Shown: piece by piece, positions 56,813 through 64,000 of the stretch | Layout of the letters: the number at the start of each line of letters is the position of its first letter | Position numbering within the stretch: position 1 is the first letter of the stretch | From: QHXW01 sp963768075 | GTDB taxonomy: Bacteria; Acidobacteriota; Terriglobia; Bryobacterales; Bryobacteraceae | Assembly (NCBI GenBank): GCA_963768075.1 | Contig: CAVYHD010000001.1 | Coordinates: 62,001-126,000 of the forward strand | Direction: 5' to 3' | DNA length: 64,000 bases | Made by a program: the position numbers and the translations under genes | Notes under the pieces: generated by a model | Seen by the model: only the letters and a program-made list of their open reading frames with translations | Told to the model about the DNA's origin: nothing | Databases searched by the model: none

Positions 56813-58435
56813 ATGCGGTTTCTAGTGGTCCTGGGGCTTCTTATCGCCGCGCCGTCGTTTTCACAAACCGCCGAAAGTTATCGCAAGCAGGCGCTGGAAC
56901 TAGCGCGGGGGAAATCATGGGACGAGGCGATTGCTTCGTACCGGAAGGCGATCGAGATTGAACCGAACGACGCGGATACGCATTACAATCTTGCGCTCAC
57001 GCTGAAGTACAAGGGCGATTCGAGAGCAGCCGCCGCAGAATTCGAAGCCGCTGTGCGGGTGCGGCCGAAGTGGGCGGACGCGCACTACGGGCTGGGCGCG
57101 GCGTGGTACGACTTGCAGGACTTGCCGGCTGCGATGAAAGAACTGCGGGCGGCGGTGCAGCTCGATCCGGCGAACGCGGGCGCACGGCGCTACCTGGCGC
57201 GGATTTATCTGGAGCAGAACAATCCAACGGGGGCGGCGGAGGAGTTGCGGCGCGCGATCCAGACTAAACCGTCGGCGGAAATGCATCTCGATCTGGGGCT
57301 GGCCGAAGGGCAGCTTGGGAATCTGGCTGCCGCGGCTGCCGAGTTCCGGCGCGCGATTCAGATGGATCCAAAACTGGCGGCGGCGTATTCCAGGCTGGGC
57401 GTCACGCTGCGGCGGCAGGGTGATCACGCAGGGGCGCTCGCGGAATTCCGGAAGGCCTGCGAACTGGACGCGAAGAATCCGGACATGCAATATGAGTTGG
57501 GCATGGAACTGAAAGCCGGTGGCGACCTGGCAGGCGCGGTGGCAGCATTCCAGCGGGCCATCGATTTGAAGCCGGATTTCGAACAGGCGCACTACAATCT
57601 GGGGATCGCGCTCCGTGCGCAGGGCCAGACGGGCGCGGCGCGGAAGGAACTGACCGAGGTGAAAGGGCTGCACGAGTTCCGCACGCGGCTGGCGGAATCG
57701 AAGAGCCTGATCTTGCAAGGTGTGGAGGCGTTGAAGCGGGAGAAGCTGGACGACGCGCTGGCGTTGTTTCAGAAATCGGTGGAGGAAAGTCCGGAGCTGG
57801 CGACGGGGCACTACTATCTGGGGGTCACGTGGGGCAGGGAAGGCGACATGACGCGGGCGCTGGCGGCGTATCAGAAGGCGCTGGAGCTGAAACCGGACTA
57901 CGCGCAGGCGCATGCGGGAGTGGGATTGGTTTACTGGCGGCAGAAGAATCCATCAGGCGCGCTGGAGGAATTCCGGCAGGCGGTGATGTCGGATCCGGAC
58001 CTGGCGGAGGCGCATTACAACCTGGGCCTGGCGCTCGCGCAAACCAGGCGGCTGGAGGAAGCGGCGCGCGAATTGAACGAAGCCATCAGCCTGGATCCCA
58101 AATACACCGACGCCCGGATACAATTGGGATTGGTCCTGAGCCAGCGCAACGATATGGCTGGCGCCGCGAGTGTCTTTCGCGATCTGGTGCGGCGGGACCC
58201 GAGTTTCGCGGAAGCTCATAACAATTTGGGATTGGTGCTGCTGCAAGCGGGCGATGCCCGGGGAGCGCAGGCGGAGTTTCGCGAGGCGGCGCGGTTTGAA
58301 GCCGCGCTACGCGGAGGCGCATTATAATCTAGCACTGGCGCTTCATCAGGATGGAAAGGAGACGGAATCGCGCGCGGAACTGGAGAAGGCGTACGAAATC
58401 GCGCCGGAGCTGAGGAACGCGGCGGCCCGCCAATA
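56813..58435 (+). pseudogene. Secreted TPR-repeat protein, one frameshift near the end
   Basis: Signal peptide (MRFLVVLGLLIAAPSFSQ) and about fourteen 34-residue TPRs such as PNDADTHYNLALTLKYKGDS and DLAEAHYNLGLALAQTRRLE. The frame breaks at 58295-58297: one extra T in CGGTTTGAAG; removing it continues into LKPRYAEAHYNLALALHQDG and ends at 58435. Otherwise the long frame stops at 58327 after 504 residues, still most of the protein. A periplasmic scaffold is likely. Codon use is as in the neighbours. It is followed by 8 bases and the CBM9-like gene. Confidence 0.8.
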
Positions 58436-58443
58436 GGAACTCA

Positions 58444-59184
58444 ATGAAATTTCAGGCAGGAATGTATCTTTCAGCGCTGCTGTGCTGCGCGATGAAGGCT
58501 TCAGCGGCGGATGCAGTTTGCGAAGTGGCTACGCCCACCGCGAGCTTTTCGGTCCCGCACGTGAGTCAGACAGCCGAGTTGACCACGGACCCGCATTCAG
58601 CTACATGGGCGAACGCGGCCACTGCGTGGATCACGAAAGACTGCACGCACCAGGTGGACTATCCGAAACTCAAGACCGAAGTGCGGGGGTTCTGGACGGA
58701 CTCGGATCTCTATCTGTTATTCATCTGCCCATACACGGAGCTGAACCTGTGGCTTCCCGCCGATAACAGCAAAGACCGGCTGAACCTTTGGGACCGCGAC
58801 GTCGTGGAGTTCTTTCTGGGTGACGATTGGAAGGACATCAAGCACTATCGCGAGTTTGAGATCGCGCCCACGGGCGACTGGGTGGATCTGGCGATCAACT
58901 TGGATAAGGATAGCTATGACTCGAAATGGGAATCCGGGTACCAGAAGCTGGGGCGGATCGACGAAAAGAATCATATCTGGTATGCGGCAACGCGCGTGCC
59001 GTTGAAATCGGTGAGCGAGCAGACGGTGAAGCCGGGCACCAAATGGCGGGCTAATCTGTACCGCATCGACGGCCTGGGCAAGGACCCGCAGCGCCATTTC
59101 ATGTGCTGGCAGCCGACGTGCGTGGTTAATCGCGACCCGAATCATGTACCCGAACACTTCGGGACCATCGTCTTCACAAAATAA
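58444..59184 (+). CDS. Secreted CBM9-like carbohydrate-binding protein
   Basis: 246 residues with a signal peptide (MKFQAGMYLSALLCCAMKASA). The sugar-binding CBM9-like pattern is visible: TEVRGFWTDSDLYLLFICPY, NLWDRDVVEFFLGDDWKDIK, YREFEIAPTGDWVDLAINLD and RANLYRIDGLGKDPQRHFM. Stand-alone CBM9-like proteins bind the ends of sugars or are parts of uncharacterised systems. It stops 4 bases before the proposed start of the PQQ dehydrogenase. Confidence 0.82.
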   Translation: MKFQAGMYLSALLCCAMKASAADAVCEVATPTASFSVPHVSQTAELTTDPHSATWANAATAWITKDCTHQVDYPKLKTEVRGFWTDSDLYLLFICPYTELNLWLPADNSKDRLNLWDRDVVEFFLGDDWKDIKHYREFEIAPTGDWVDLAINLDKDSYDSKWESGYQKLGRIDEKNHIWYAATRVPLKSVSEQTVKPGTKWRANLYRIDGLGKDPQRHFMCWQPTCVVNRDPNHVPEHFGTIVFTK

Positions 59185-59188
59185 ACTT

Positions 59189-61495
59189 GTGCCCACTACT
59201 CTTCGAATTCTCGGTATGACGTGTCTGGTGGCGGCCTGTCTTCAAGGCCAGAGCGCGACTTCAGGCAAGAAGCGCTTCGAAAGGTTGTGCTCGGCGTGCC
59301 ACGGCGCGGACGGCACAGGCGGCGAGCGGGGGCCGGCGCTCGTAGGGCGGGAGGACTCGCGCATACACTCCGCCGAGGACATCCGCAACATGATCCGTAA
59401 CGGATCACCGGCCGCGGGCATGCCTCCATTTCGAATGCCGCCCACGCAGTTGGAAGATCTGGTGGCGTACGTGAATGAGTTGCGCTCGCCGGCGGCGGAT
59501 AATCCCACGCCGGGCGACGCCAGCGCCGGGGAACGGTTTTTCCTCGGCGGAGGTAACTGCACGTCGTGCCATACGGTGCGCGGGCGCGGAGGGTGGGTTG
59601 GGCCGGACCTTTCCGATCTTGGCCGCCGCCGCAGTCTTTCGGAGATCGAGAAGGCGCTGAAAGATCCTGGCCGCCGAGCGTCATCGGGGTTCGAAGTGGT
59701 GACCGTGCGGCTCCGTAACGGTGAGTCAATCAAAGGGCTGTTGAAGAACGAGAGCACGTTCGATGCGCAAGTGCAGGGGCTGGACGGCCGCATGCACCTG
59801 CTGGTGCGGAACGAAATCGCGGCGATCGATCACGAAAAAACTCCATTTATGCCTCCGGTTGCGGCAAGCACGCCGGAATATCCGGACTTGCTAGCCTACC
59901 TGACCCGGCTGTCCGGCGGTGCGCCCGAGAATGCGGCTTCCGCTCCGGCCGCGCTGCCGGGTGCGGTTTCGTTTGCGCAGATCGCCGATCCGGCGCCTGG
60001 AGACTGGCCCACTTATCACGGCGTGCTGACCGGCAACCGCCACAGCCGTCTCGACCAGATCAACGCGCGGAACGTTGCGGGTCTCGCTGCGCGTTGGAGC
60101 TTTACCATCGGTAGTTCGCGCAAGCTGGAAGTAACGCCGATTGTGGTGGACGGCGTCATGTATATCACGGCGGTCAACGAAGCGCATGCGATTGATGCCC
60201 GCACCGGCCGCGAAATCTGGCAGTTCACGCGGCCGCGCTCGAAGGGCCTATCCGGTGACGCAGCGGGCGGGATCAATCGCGGTGTTGCGATTCTCGGAGA
60301 CCGCGTCTTCATGGTCACCGACAATGCGCACCTGCTTGCGCTGCACCGGCTGACGGGTAGTTTGCTATGGGACGTGGAGATGGCGGACTCGCACCAGAAT
60401 TACGGCGCTACTTCCGCGCCGCTGGTGATCAACGATCTGGTGATCTCCGGCACGTCGGGCGGCGATGAAGGCGTACGCGGATTCTTCGCAGCCTACAAGG
60501 CCTCGACGGGTGAACGCGTCTGGCGCTTCTGGGCGGTTCCCGCGCCGGGCGAGCCATTGGCCGACACCTGGAAGGGAAAGGCAATCCAGCACCCATGTGC
60601 AGCCGCATGGCTCACGGGAACCTACGACGTCGAGACGGGTCTGCTGTTCTGGACTACGGGCAATCCGTGTCCGGACTACAACGGGGACGAGCGCATGGGC
60701 GACAACCTATACGCCAATTCCGTGCTGGCGCTAGAGCCCGCAACCGGAAAGCTACGCTGGTATTTCCAGTACACGCCGCACGATTTACATGACTGGGACG
60801 CCACGCAGACCGCCATGGTAGTGGACGCCGAGTTTGAGGGCAAGCCGCGCAAGCTGATCCTGCACGCGAATCGCAGCGGTTATTTCTATGTTCTGGACCG
60901 CACCACGGGCGAGTTTTTACGTGCGACGCCATTCGTCCAGAAGCTCAACTGGGCGAAAGGTATCGGAGCGAACGGGCGTCCGATCCCGAATCCTGACGCG
61001 GTGCCAACTCCGCAGGGAACCAAAGCCTGTCCGGCCGTTGACGGCGCGACGAATTGGTTTTCGAACGCTTACAATCCGGCCACCGGCCTGTTTTATTTGA
61101 TGGCGCTCGAAAAATGCAATATCTACACCAAAGCCGAGGCAGTATGGACGCCGGGCGAGTCGTATTACGGCGGGGACACGCGCAACATTCCCGATGACCC
61201 AGGCCAGAAGTTTCTGCGCGCAATCGATTTACGAACGGGCAAAATCGCGTGGGAAGTCCCGCAAACCGGCGATGCCAGTTCGTGGGGCGGCGTGCTATCC
61301 ACGGCGGGCGGTCTGGTGTTTTTCGGCGAGGATAGCGGCGCGTTCGCGGCGGTTGACGCGAAAACCGGAACGCTGCTGTGGCACTTCCAGACTAACGAAC
61401 TGTGGAAGGCGTCGCCGATGACGTACCTCGCGGGCGGAAAGCAGTACGTGGCTATCGCGGCCGGCGCGAACGTGCTGGCCTTCGCGTTACCGTAG
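59189..61495 (+). CDS. PQQ-dependent dehydrogenase with N-terminal cytochrome c
   Basis: 768 residues from GTG 59189, chosen because it begins a signal peptide (PTTLRILGMTCLVAACLQG); TTG 59186 and ATG 59216 are alternatives. Two haem sites, LCSACHGADG and NCTSCHTVRG, then a PQQ propeller with repeated W motifs: GDWPTYHGVLTGNRHSRLDQ, GREIWQFTRP, GLLFWTTGNPCPDYNGDERM, PHDLHDWDATQ, and ending MTYLAGGKQYVAIAAGANVL. Quinohaemoproteins of this layout oxidise alcohols or sugars in the periplasm and pass electrons through the haems; here the cytochromes precede the propeller. Substrate and metal are not deduced. Confidence 0.87.
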   Translation: MPTTLRILGMTCLVAACLQGQSATSGKKRFERLCSACHGADGTGGERGPALVGREDSRIHSAEDIRNMIRNGSPAAGMPPFRMPPTQLEDLVAYVNELRSPAADNPTPGDASAGERFFLGGGNCTSCHTVRGRGGWVGPDLSDLGRRRSLSEIEKALKDPGRRASSGFEVVTVRLRNGESIKGLLKNESTFDAQVQGLDGRMHLLVRNEIAAIDHEKTPFMPPVAASTPEYPDLLAYLTRLSGGAPENAASAPAALPGAVSFAQIADPAPGDWPTYHGVLTGNRHSRLDQINARNVAGLAARWSFTIGSSRKLEVTPIVVDGVMYITAVNEAHAIDARTGREIWQFTRPRSKGLSGDAAGGINRGVAILGDRVFMVTDNAHLLALHRLTGSLLWDVEMADSHQNYGATSAPLVINDLVISGTSGGDEGVRGFFAAYKASTGERVWRFWAVPAPGEPLADTWKGKAIQHPCAAAWLTGTYDVETGLLFWTTGNPCPDYNGDERMGDNLYANSVLALEPATGKLRWYFQYTPHDLHDWDATQTAMVVDAEFEGKPRKLILHANRSGYFYVLDRTTGEFLRATPFVQKLNWAKGIGANGRPIPNPDAVPTPQGTKACPAVDGATNWFSNAYNPATGLFYLMALEKCNIYTKAEAVWTPGESYYGGDTRNIPDDPGQKFLRAIDLRTGKIAWEVPQTGDASSWGGVLSTAGGLVFFGEDSGAFAAVDAKTGTLLWHFQTNELWKASPMTYLAGGKQYVAIAAGANVLAFALP

Positions 61496-61582
61496 CGACA
61501 TCCGCGCGTCATCCAGACCCGGCAGCTCTGCGGTAATCCCTATCTTCCAGCGCTGCAACAAGCCGATATCGTTGGTTAGTAG

Positions 61583-61653
61583 TAAGGAAAGTGGCTAACT
61601 TGACGCCGTAGCCGCCGAGGCGCACGATGTACCTTACCGCCGGCATGGCAGCA
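61583..61653 (+). promoter_or_regulatory. Possible c-di-GMP-I (GEMM) riboswitch-like element
   Basis: The leader of the GH44 gene has a GEMM-like layout: AGGAAAGT, a small stem-loop AGT-GGCTA-ACT, then TGACGCCGTAGCC followed by a second arm ending GCCGGCATGGCAGC. The AAA before the first stem, the GACGC core and the ATGGCAGC near the end resemble the known motif, but the usual CAAAGCC reads CGTAGCC and the closing TTGCC is missing. I regard it as a weak candidate. Confidence 0.3.
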
Positions 61654-61708
61654 TTGGGAAGAATCGCGCCTATTCATGAAGTACATGTCCGGCAAGGGGG
61701 GCGGATGT

Positions 61709-63535
61709 ATGGTCATAAAGAATGAACGGCGAATCCTCCTGGCGCGCGTCGTGCTGCTGGCCGGACTCGCGGGCACCCTTACCGCGCAAAATCCAGCAGT
61801 CGCGGTCAGCATTGACACGGCTGCGAATCGGCATCCCATCAACCCGAATATTTATGGCGTTGCGTCGGGCGATTCCACCACGCTCGCGCAGTTGAACGCG
61901 CCGATGAACCGCTTAGGCGGCAACAATACCAGCCGCTACAATTGGCTGCTCAACGCCGACAACAAAGACGCGGACTGGTATTTCGAGAGTATCGGGTACC
62001 CGAGCTCTGTTGCGGGCGAGGTGGGGGACACATTCATTTCCAACACCAAAGCGGCGGGCGCGCAGGCGCTGGTGACCATTCCCATGATTGGCTGGGTGGC
62101 TAACCTGGGCCCGAACCGCGCGAAGCTGGCGAGTTTCTCGCAAGCCAAGTACGGGACGCAGACTGGCAATGACTCGCAGTGGTTCCCGGATGCTGGCAAT
62201 GGGATTCTGGCCTCTACCAACCAGCAGATTACCGGCAATGATCCGAACGACGCCGACATACCCGCTGACTCGACGTTTCAACAGGCTTGGGTGCAGCACA
62301 TTGTGAGTCAATGGGGCGCTGCCAGCGCCGGAGGACTCCGCTACTACATTCTCGACAACGAGCACAGCATCTGGTTTTCGACGCATGTCGATGTCCACCC
62401 CACCGGGGCAACCATGGACGAAATCGAAACGAAGATGCTGGCTTACGCCGCGATGATTAAGACGGTGGATCCCACGGCGCTCGTTGTCGGACCGGAAGAA
62501 TGGGGTTGGAGCGGATATCTGTACAGCGGATACGACCAGCAGTACGGCGCCTTGCACGGCTGGAGCAACCTGCCCGACCGTAACAATCACGGCGGCATGG
62601 ATTATCTGCCATGGCTGCTGAGTCAGCTAAAGCAGAACACTGTCGCGGGCGGTTTGCAGCCGCTCGATGTGTTTACGGTGCATTACTATCCGCAGGGCGG
62701 TGAGTTCTCTAACGACGTCAGCACGGCCACGCAACTTCTCCGCAACCGTTCCACGCGTTCGCTCTGGGATCCCAACTATGTCGATGAGTCGTGGATTGGC
62801 ACTCAGGTAGAGCTCATTCCGCGCCTGAAGAACTGGGTCAGCACGTACTACGTTCCTGGAACGCCGGTGGGAATCACGGAATACAACTGGGGCGCCGAGA
62901 GCAGCATCAACGGCGCTACTGCGCAAGCCGATATCTACGGCATCTTCGGACAGCAAGGTTTGGACCTGGCCACGCGATGGACGATTCCGGATCCATCCAC
63001 CCCGACTTTCAAAGCCATGCAGATGTACCGCAACTACGATGGAGCGCAATCGGCGTTCGGTGACACCGGTGTATCGGCCGCCGTTCCAAATCCCGATGAC
63101 GTGTCCGCATTTGCGGCACTCCGGTCGACGGATAGCGCGCTCACGGTGATGGTAATCAACAAGTACCTCACGGGGTCCACGCCCGCGACGCTGAATCTCA
63201 GCCATTTCACTGCGGGAACGGCAGCTCACGTCTGGCAGCTCACCGCCGCCAACGTCATCCAACAACTAGCCGACGTTCCGGTCTCGAATGGAACGATCAC
63301 GGCCCAGCTGCCGCAGCAAAGCATCACGCTGTTCGTGATCCCACCAGGACCATCCTGCGATCTCAATTCCGATGGAGCAGTGAACATCGTCGACGTCCAG
63401 CTGGCCATCAATCAAGCGCTCGGTATCGTCTCTTGCACCACCGCGGACCTGCAGCAGAACGGGACGTGCAATGTCATCGACGTCCAGCGAATCATCAATA
63501 TGGCCCTGGGCGGAACCTGCGCGCTGGGACCGTAA
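61709..63535 (+). CDS. GH44 beta-glucanase with C-terminal dockerin type I
   Basis: 608 residues from ATG 61709 (preceded by AAGGGGGGCGGA); ATG 61676 is an alternative. After a signal peptide ending AGLAGTLTA, the GH44 domain has the acid/base E218 in YYILDNEHSIW and the nucleophile E391 in VGITEYNWG, 173 residues apart, the same spacing as the published E186/E359 pair of clostridial Cel44A. The catalytic domain (about 30-480) is followed by a beta-sandwich and then two calcium-type dockerin repeats (CDLNSDGAVNIVDVQLAINQ and DLQQNGTCNVIDVQRIIN). Predicted role: hydrolysis of xyloglucan or other beta-1,4-glucans. Confidence 0.85.
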   Translation: MVIKNERRILLARVVLLAGLAGTLTAQNPAVAVSIDTAANRHPINPNIYGVASGDSTTLAQLNAPMNRLGGNNTSRYNWLLNADNKDADWYFESIGYPSSVAGEVGDTFISNTKAAGAQALVTIPMIGWVANLGPNRAKLASFSQAKYGTQTGNDSQWFPDAGNGILASTNQQITGNDPNDADIPADSTFQQAWVQHIVSQWGAASAGGLRYYILDNEHSIWFSTHVDVHPTGATMDEIETKMLAYAAMIKTVDPTALVVGPEEWGWSGYLYSGYDQQYGALHGWSNLPDRNNHGGMDYLPWLLSQLKQNTVAGGLQPLDVFTVHYYPQGGEFSNDVSTATQLLRNRSTRSLWDPNYVDESWIGTQVELIPRLKNWVSTYYVPGTPVGITEYNWGAESSINGATAQADIYGIFGQQGLDLATRWTIPDPSTPTFKAMQMYRNYDGAQSAFGDTGVSAAVPNPDDVSAFAALRSTDSALTVMVINKYLTGSTPATLNLSHFTAGTAAHVWQLTAANVIQQLADVPVSNGTITAQLPQQSITLFVIPPGPSCDLNSDGAVNIVDVQLAINQALGIVSCTTADLQQNGTCNVIDVQRIINMALGGTCALGP

Positions 63536-63573
63536 TCCGCCGCCGATGACTTGGGGTATCAACGCCTTTCCGC

Positions 63574-63605
63574 TTGACAAAGCTTGCGGCGGGAGCCAAC
63601 CATAG
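63574..63605 (+). promoter_or_regulatory. Candidate promoter of cysE
   Basis: A perfect TTGACA at 63574-63579 lies 76 bases upstream of the cysE ATG. The best -10 at about 17-19 bases (ACCATA) is poor, so only the -35 is convincing. Confidence 0.3.
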
Positions 63606-63654
63606 GCCTATCGCAGCCGTTTGCGGCCGGGAGTCATCTAACAATCAAGATTCC

Positions 63655-64000
63655 ATGTTTCGAACCATTCGAGAGCAGGTTGACACCATTTTCCGGGAAG
63701 ACCCGGCGGCCAGGAGTGTCCTCGAAATCTTCTTATGCTACCCGGGATTTCACGCGATCCTGCTGCACCGGCTGGCACACAAGCTGTACCTGGAGCGGGT
63801 TCCGCTGATTCCGCGAGTGATCTCGCAGATCTCGCGGTTCCTCACCGGTGTCGAAATCCATCCAGGCGCGAAGATCGGCCGGCGATTCTTTATCGATCAC
63901 GGCGCCGGGGTGGTAATCGGCGAAACGACGGAGATCGGCGACGACTGCCTGCTTTATCAGGGTGTGACGTTGGGCGGCACCGGTAACGAAAAAGGCAAGC
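63655..64000 (+). CDS. cysE: Serine O-acetyltransferase (partial, 3' end outside)
   Basis: The first 115 residues are visible from ATG 63655. The N-terminal helical part (MFRTIREQVDTIFREDPAAR, YPGFHAILLHRLAHKLYL) and the start of the left-handed hexapeptide helix (VEIHPGAKIGRRFFIDHG, GVVIGETTEIGDDCLLYQG, VTLGGTGNEKG) identify an EpsC-type short serine acetyltransferase. The DHG histidine matches the family active site. It makes O-acetylserine, one substrate route for the CysM-type enzyme 50 kb away. Truncated by the window end. Confidence 0.93.
   Translation, partial: MFRTIREQVDTIFREDPAARSVLEIFLCYPGFHAILLHRLAHKLYLERVPLIPRVISQISRFLTGVEIHPGAKIGRRFFIDHGAGVVIGETTEIGDDCLLYQGVTLGGTGNEKGK

Noticed and set aside
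61709..63535. Cellulosome
   Set aside because: A dockerin alone does not show one: there is no cohesin, scaffoldin or second dockerin enzyme in the window, and stray dockerins are common in soil bacteria.
1..64000. CRISPR arrays, insertion sequences, prophage or rRNA
   Set aside because: I saw no spaced direct repeats, transposase or phage structural genes, and no rRNA sequence; only one tRNA is evident.

Overview
The window is a GC-rich (my estimate: roughly 60%) chromosomal stretch of a diderm bacterium. The gene set fits an Acidobacteriota member, probably of the Solibacter/Bryobacter group. It combines lipid A/Kdo enzymes, an Omp85-TamB outer-membrane operon, an Oar-like TonB receptor with a carboxypeptidase-regulatory N-terminus, a 3-keto-disaccharide hydrolase (DUF1080), a GH29 fucosidase, a GH44 glucanase with dockerin, a PQQ/cytochrome c dehydrogenase and a type VI secretion cluster. 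The taxon is inferred from gene content only; no rRNA is present.

Layout. 0-2.0 kb: a partial zinc-ribbon/low-complexity protein on the minus strand. 2.3-6.0 kb: a secreted hypothetical protein facing a WaaA-LpxK fusion, followed by a VapBC pair. 6.0-8.6 kb: a secreted alpha/beta hydrolase and a MazEF-type pair. 8.6-11.5 kb: acetyltransferase, NHL-repeat protein (frameshifted) and GT9 glycosyltransferase. 11.5-16.9 kb: a cysteine-synthesis operon of CysM, a JAMM peptidase and a fused CysO-MoeB-rhodanese protein, running into a cytochrome/copper monooxygenase, a Rieske protein and Fpg. 16.9-24.5 kb: Omp85, SurA-like and TamB genes on the minus strand, with a second E1-like ThiF diverging from them. 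25.6-28.0 kb: frameshifted fucosidase and 2-hydroxyacid dehydrogenase. 28.0-34.6 kb: two small membrane proteins and a signalling group (pseudokinase-receiver, CpaE-like ATPase, receiver, hybrid kinase). 34.66 kb: tRNA-Ser(UGA). 35.4-49.1 kb: a type VI cluster tssB-tssC-hcp-tagJ-tssA-tssE-tssF-tssG-clpV-vgrG-PAAR without tssJKLM. 49.2-52.4 kb: DUF1080 protein, a class D-like sortase with its overlapping LPKTA substrate, and MetF. 52.5-56.0 kb: a heavily frameshifted TonB receptor. 56.0-64 kb: SDR, TPR protein, CBM9-like protein, PQQ dehydrogenase, GH44-dockerin enzyme and the start of a serine acetyltransferase.

How genes work together. The sulfur-carrier operon and the distant serine acetyltransferase supply two inputs for cysteine, an activated serine and a protein thiocarboxylate. 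WaaA-LpxK, GT9, Omp85, the SurA-like protein and TamB serve the outer membrane. The type VI genes encode the sheath, tube, baseplate, spike and recycling ATPase, but the membrane complex must be encoded elsewhere or be absent.

A technical caution: single-base indels are concentrated in a few patches (about 25.6-27.2, 35.5-36.5 and 53.9-55.6 kb), with isolated ones at 10.29, 34.27, 45.67 and 58.30 kb. The encoded proteins remain well conserved across the frame changes, so I regard sequence error as more likely than gene decay for most of them.
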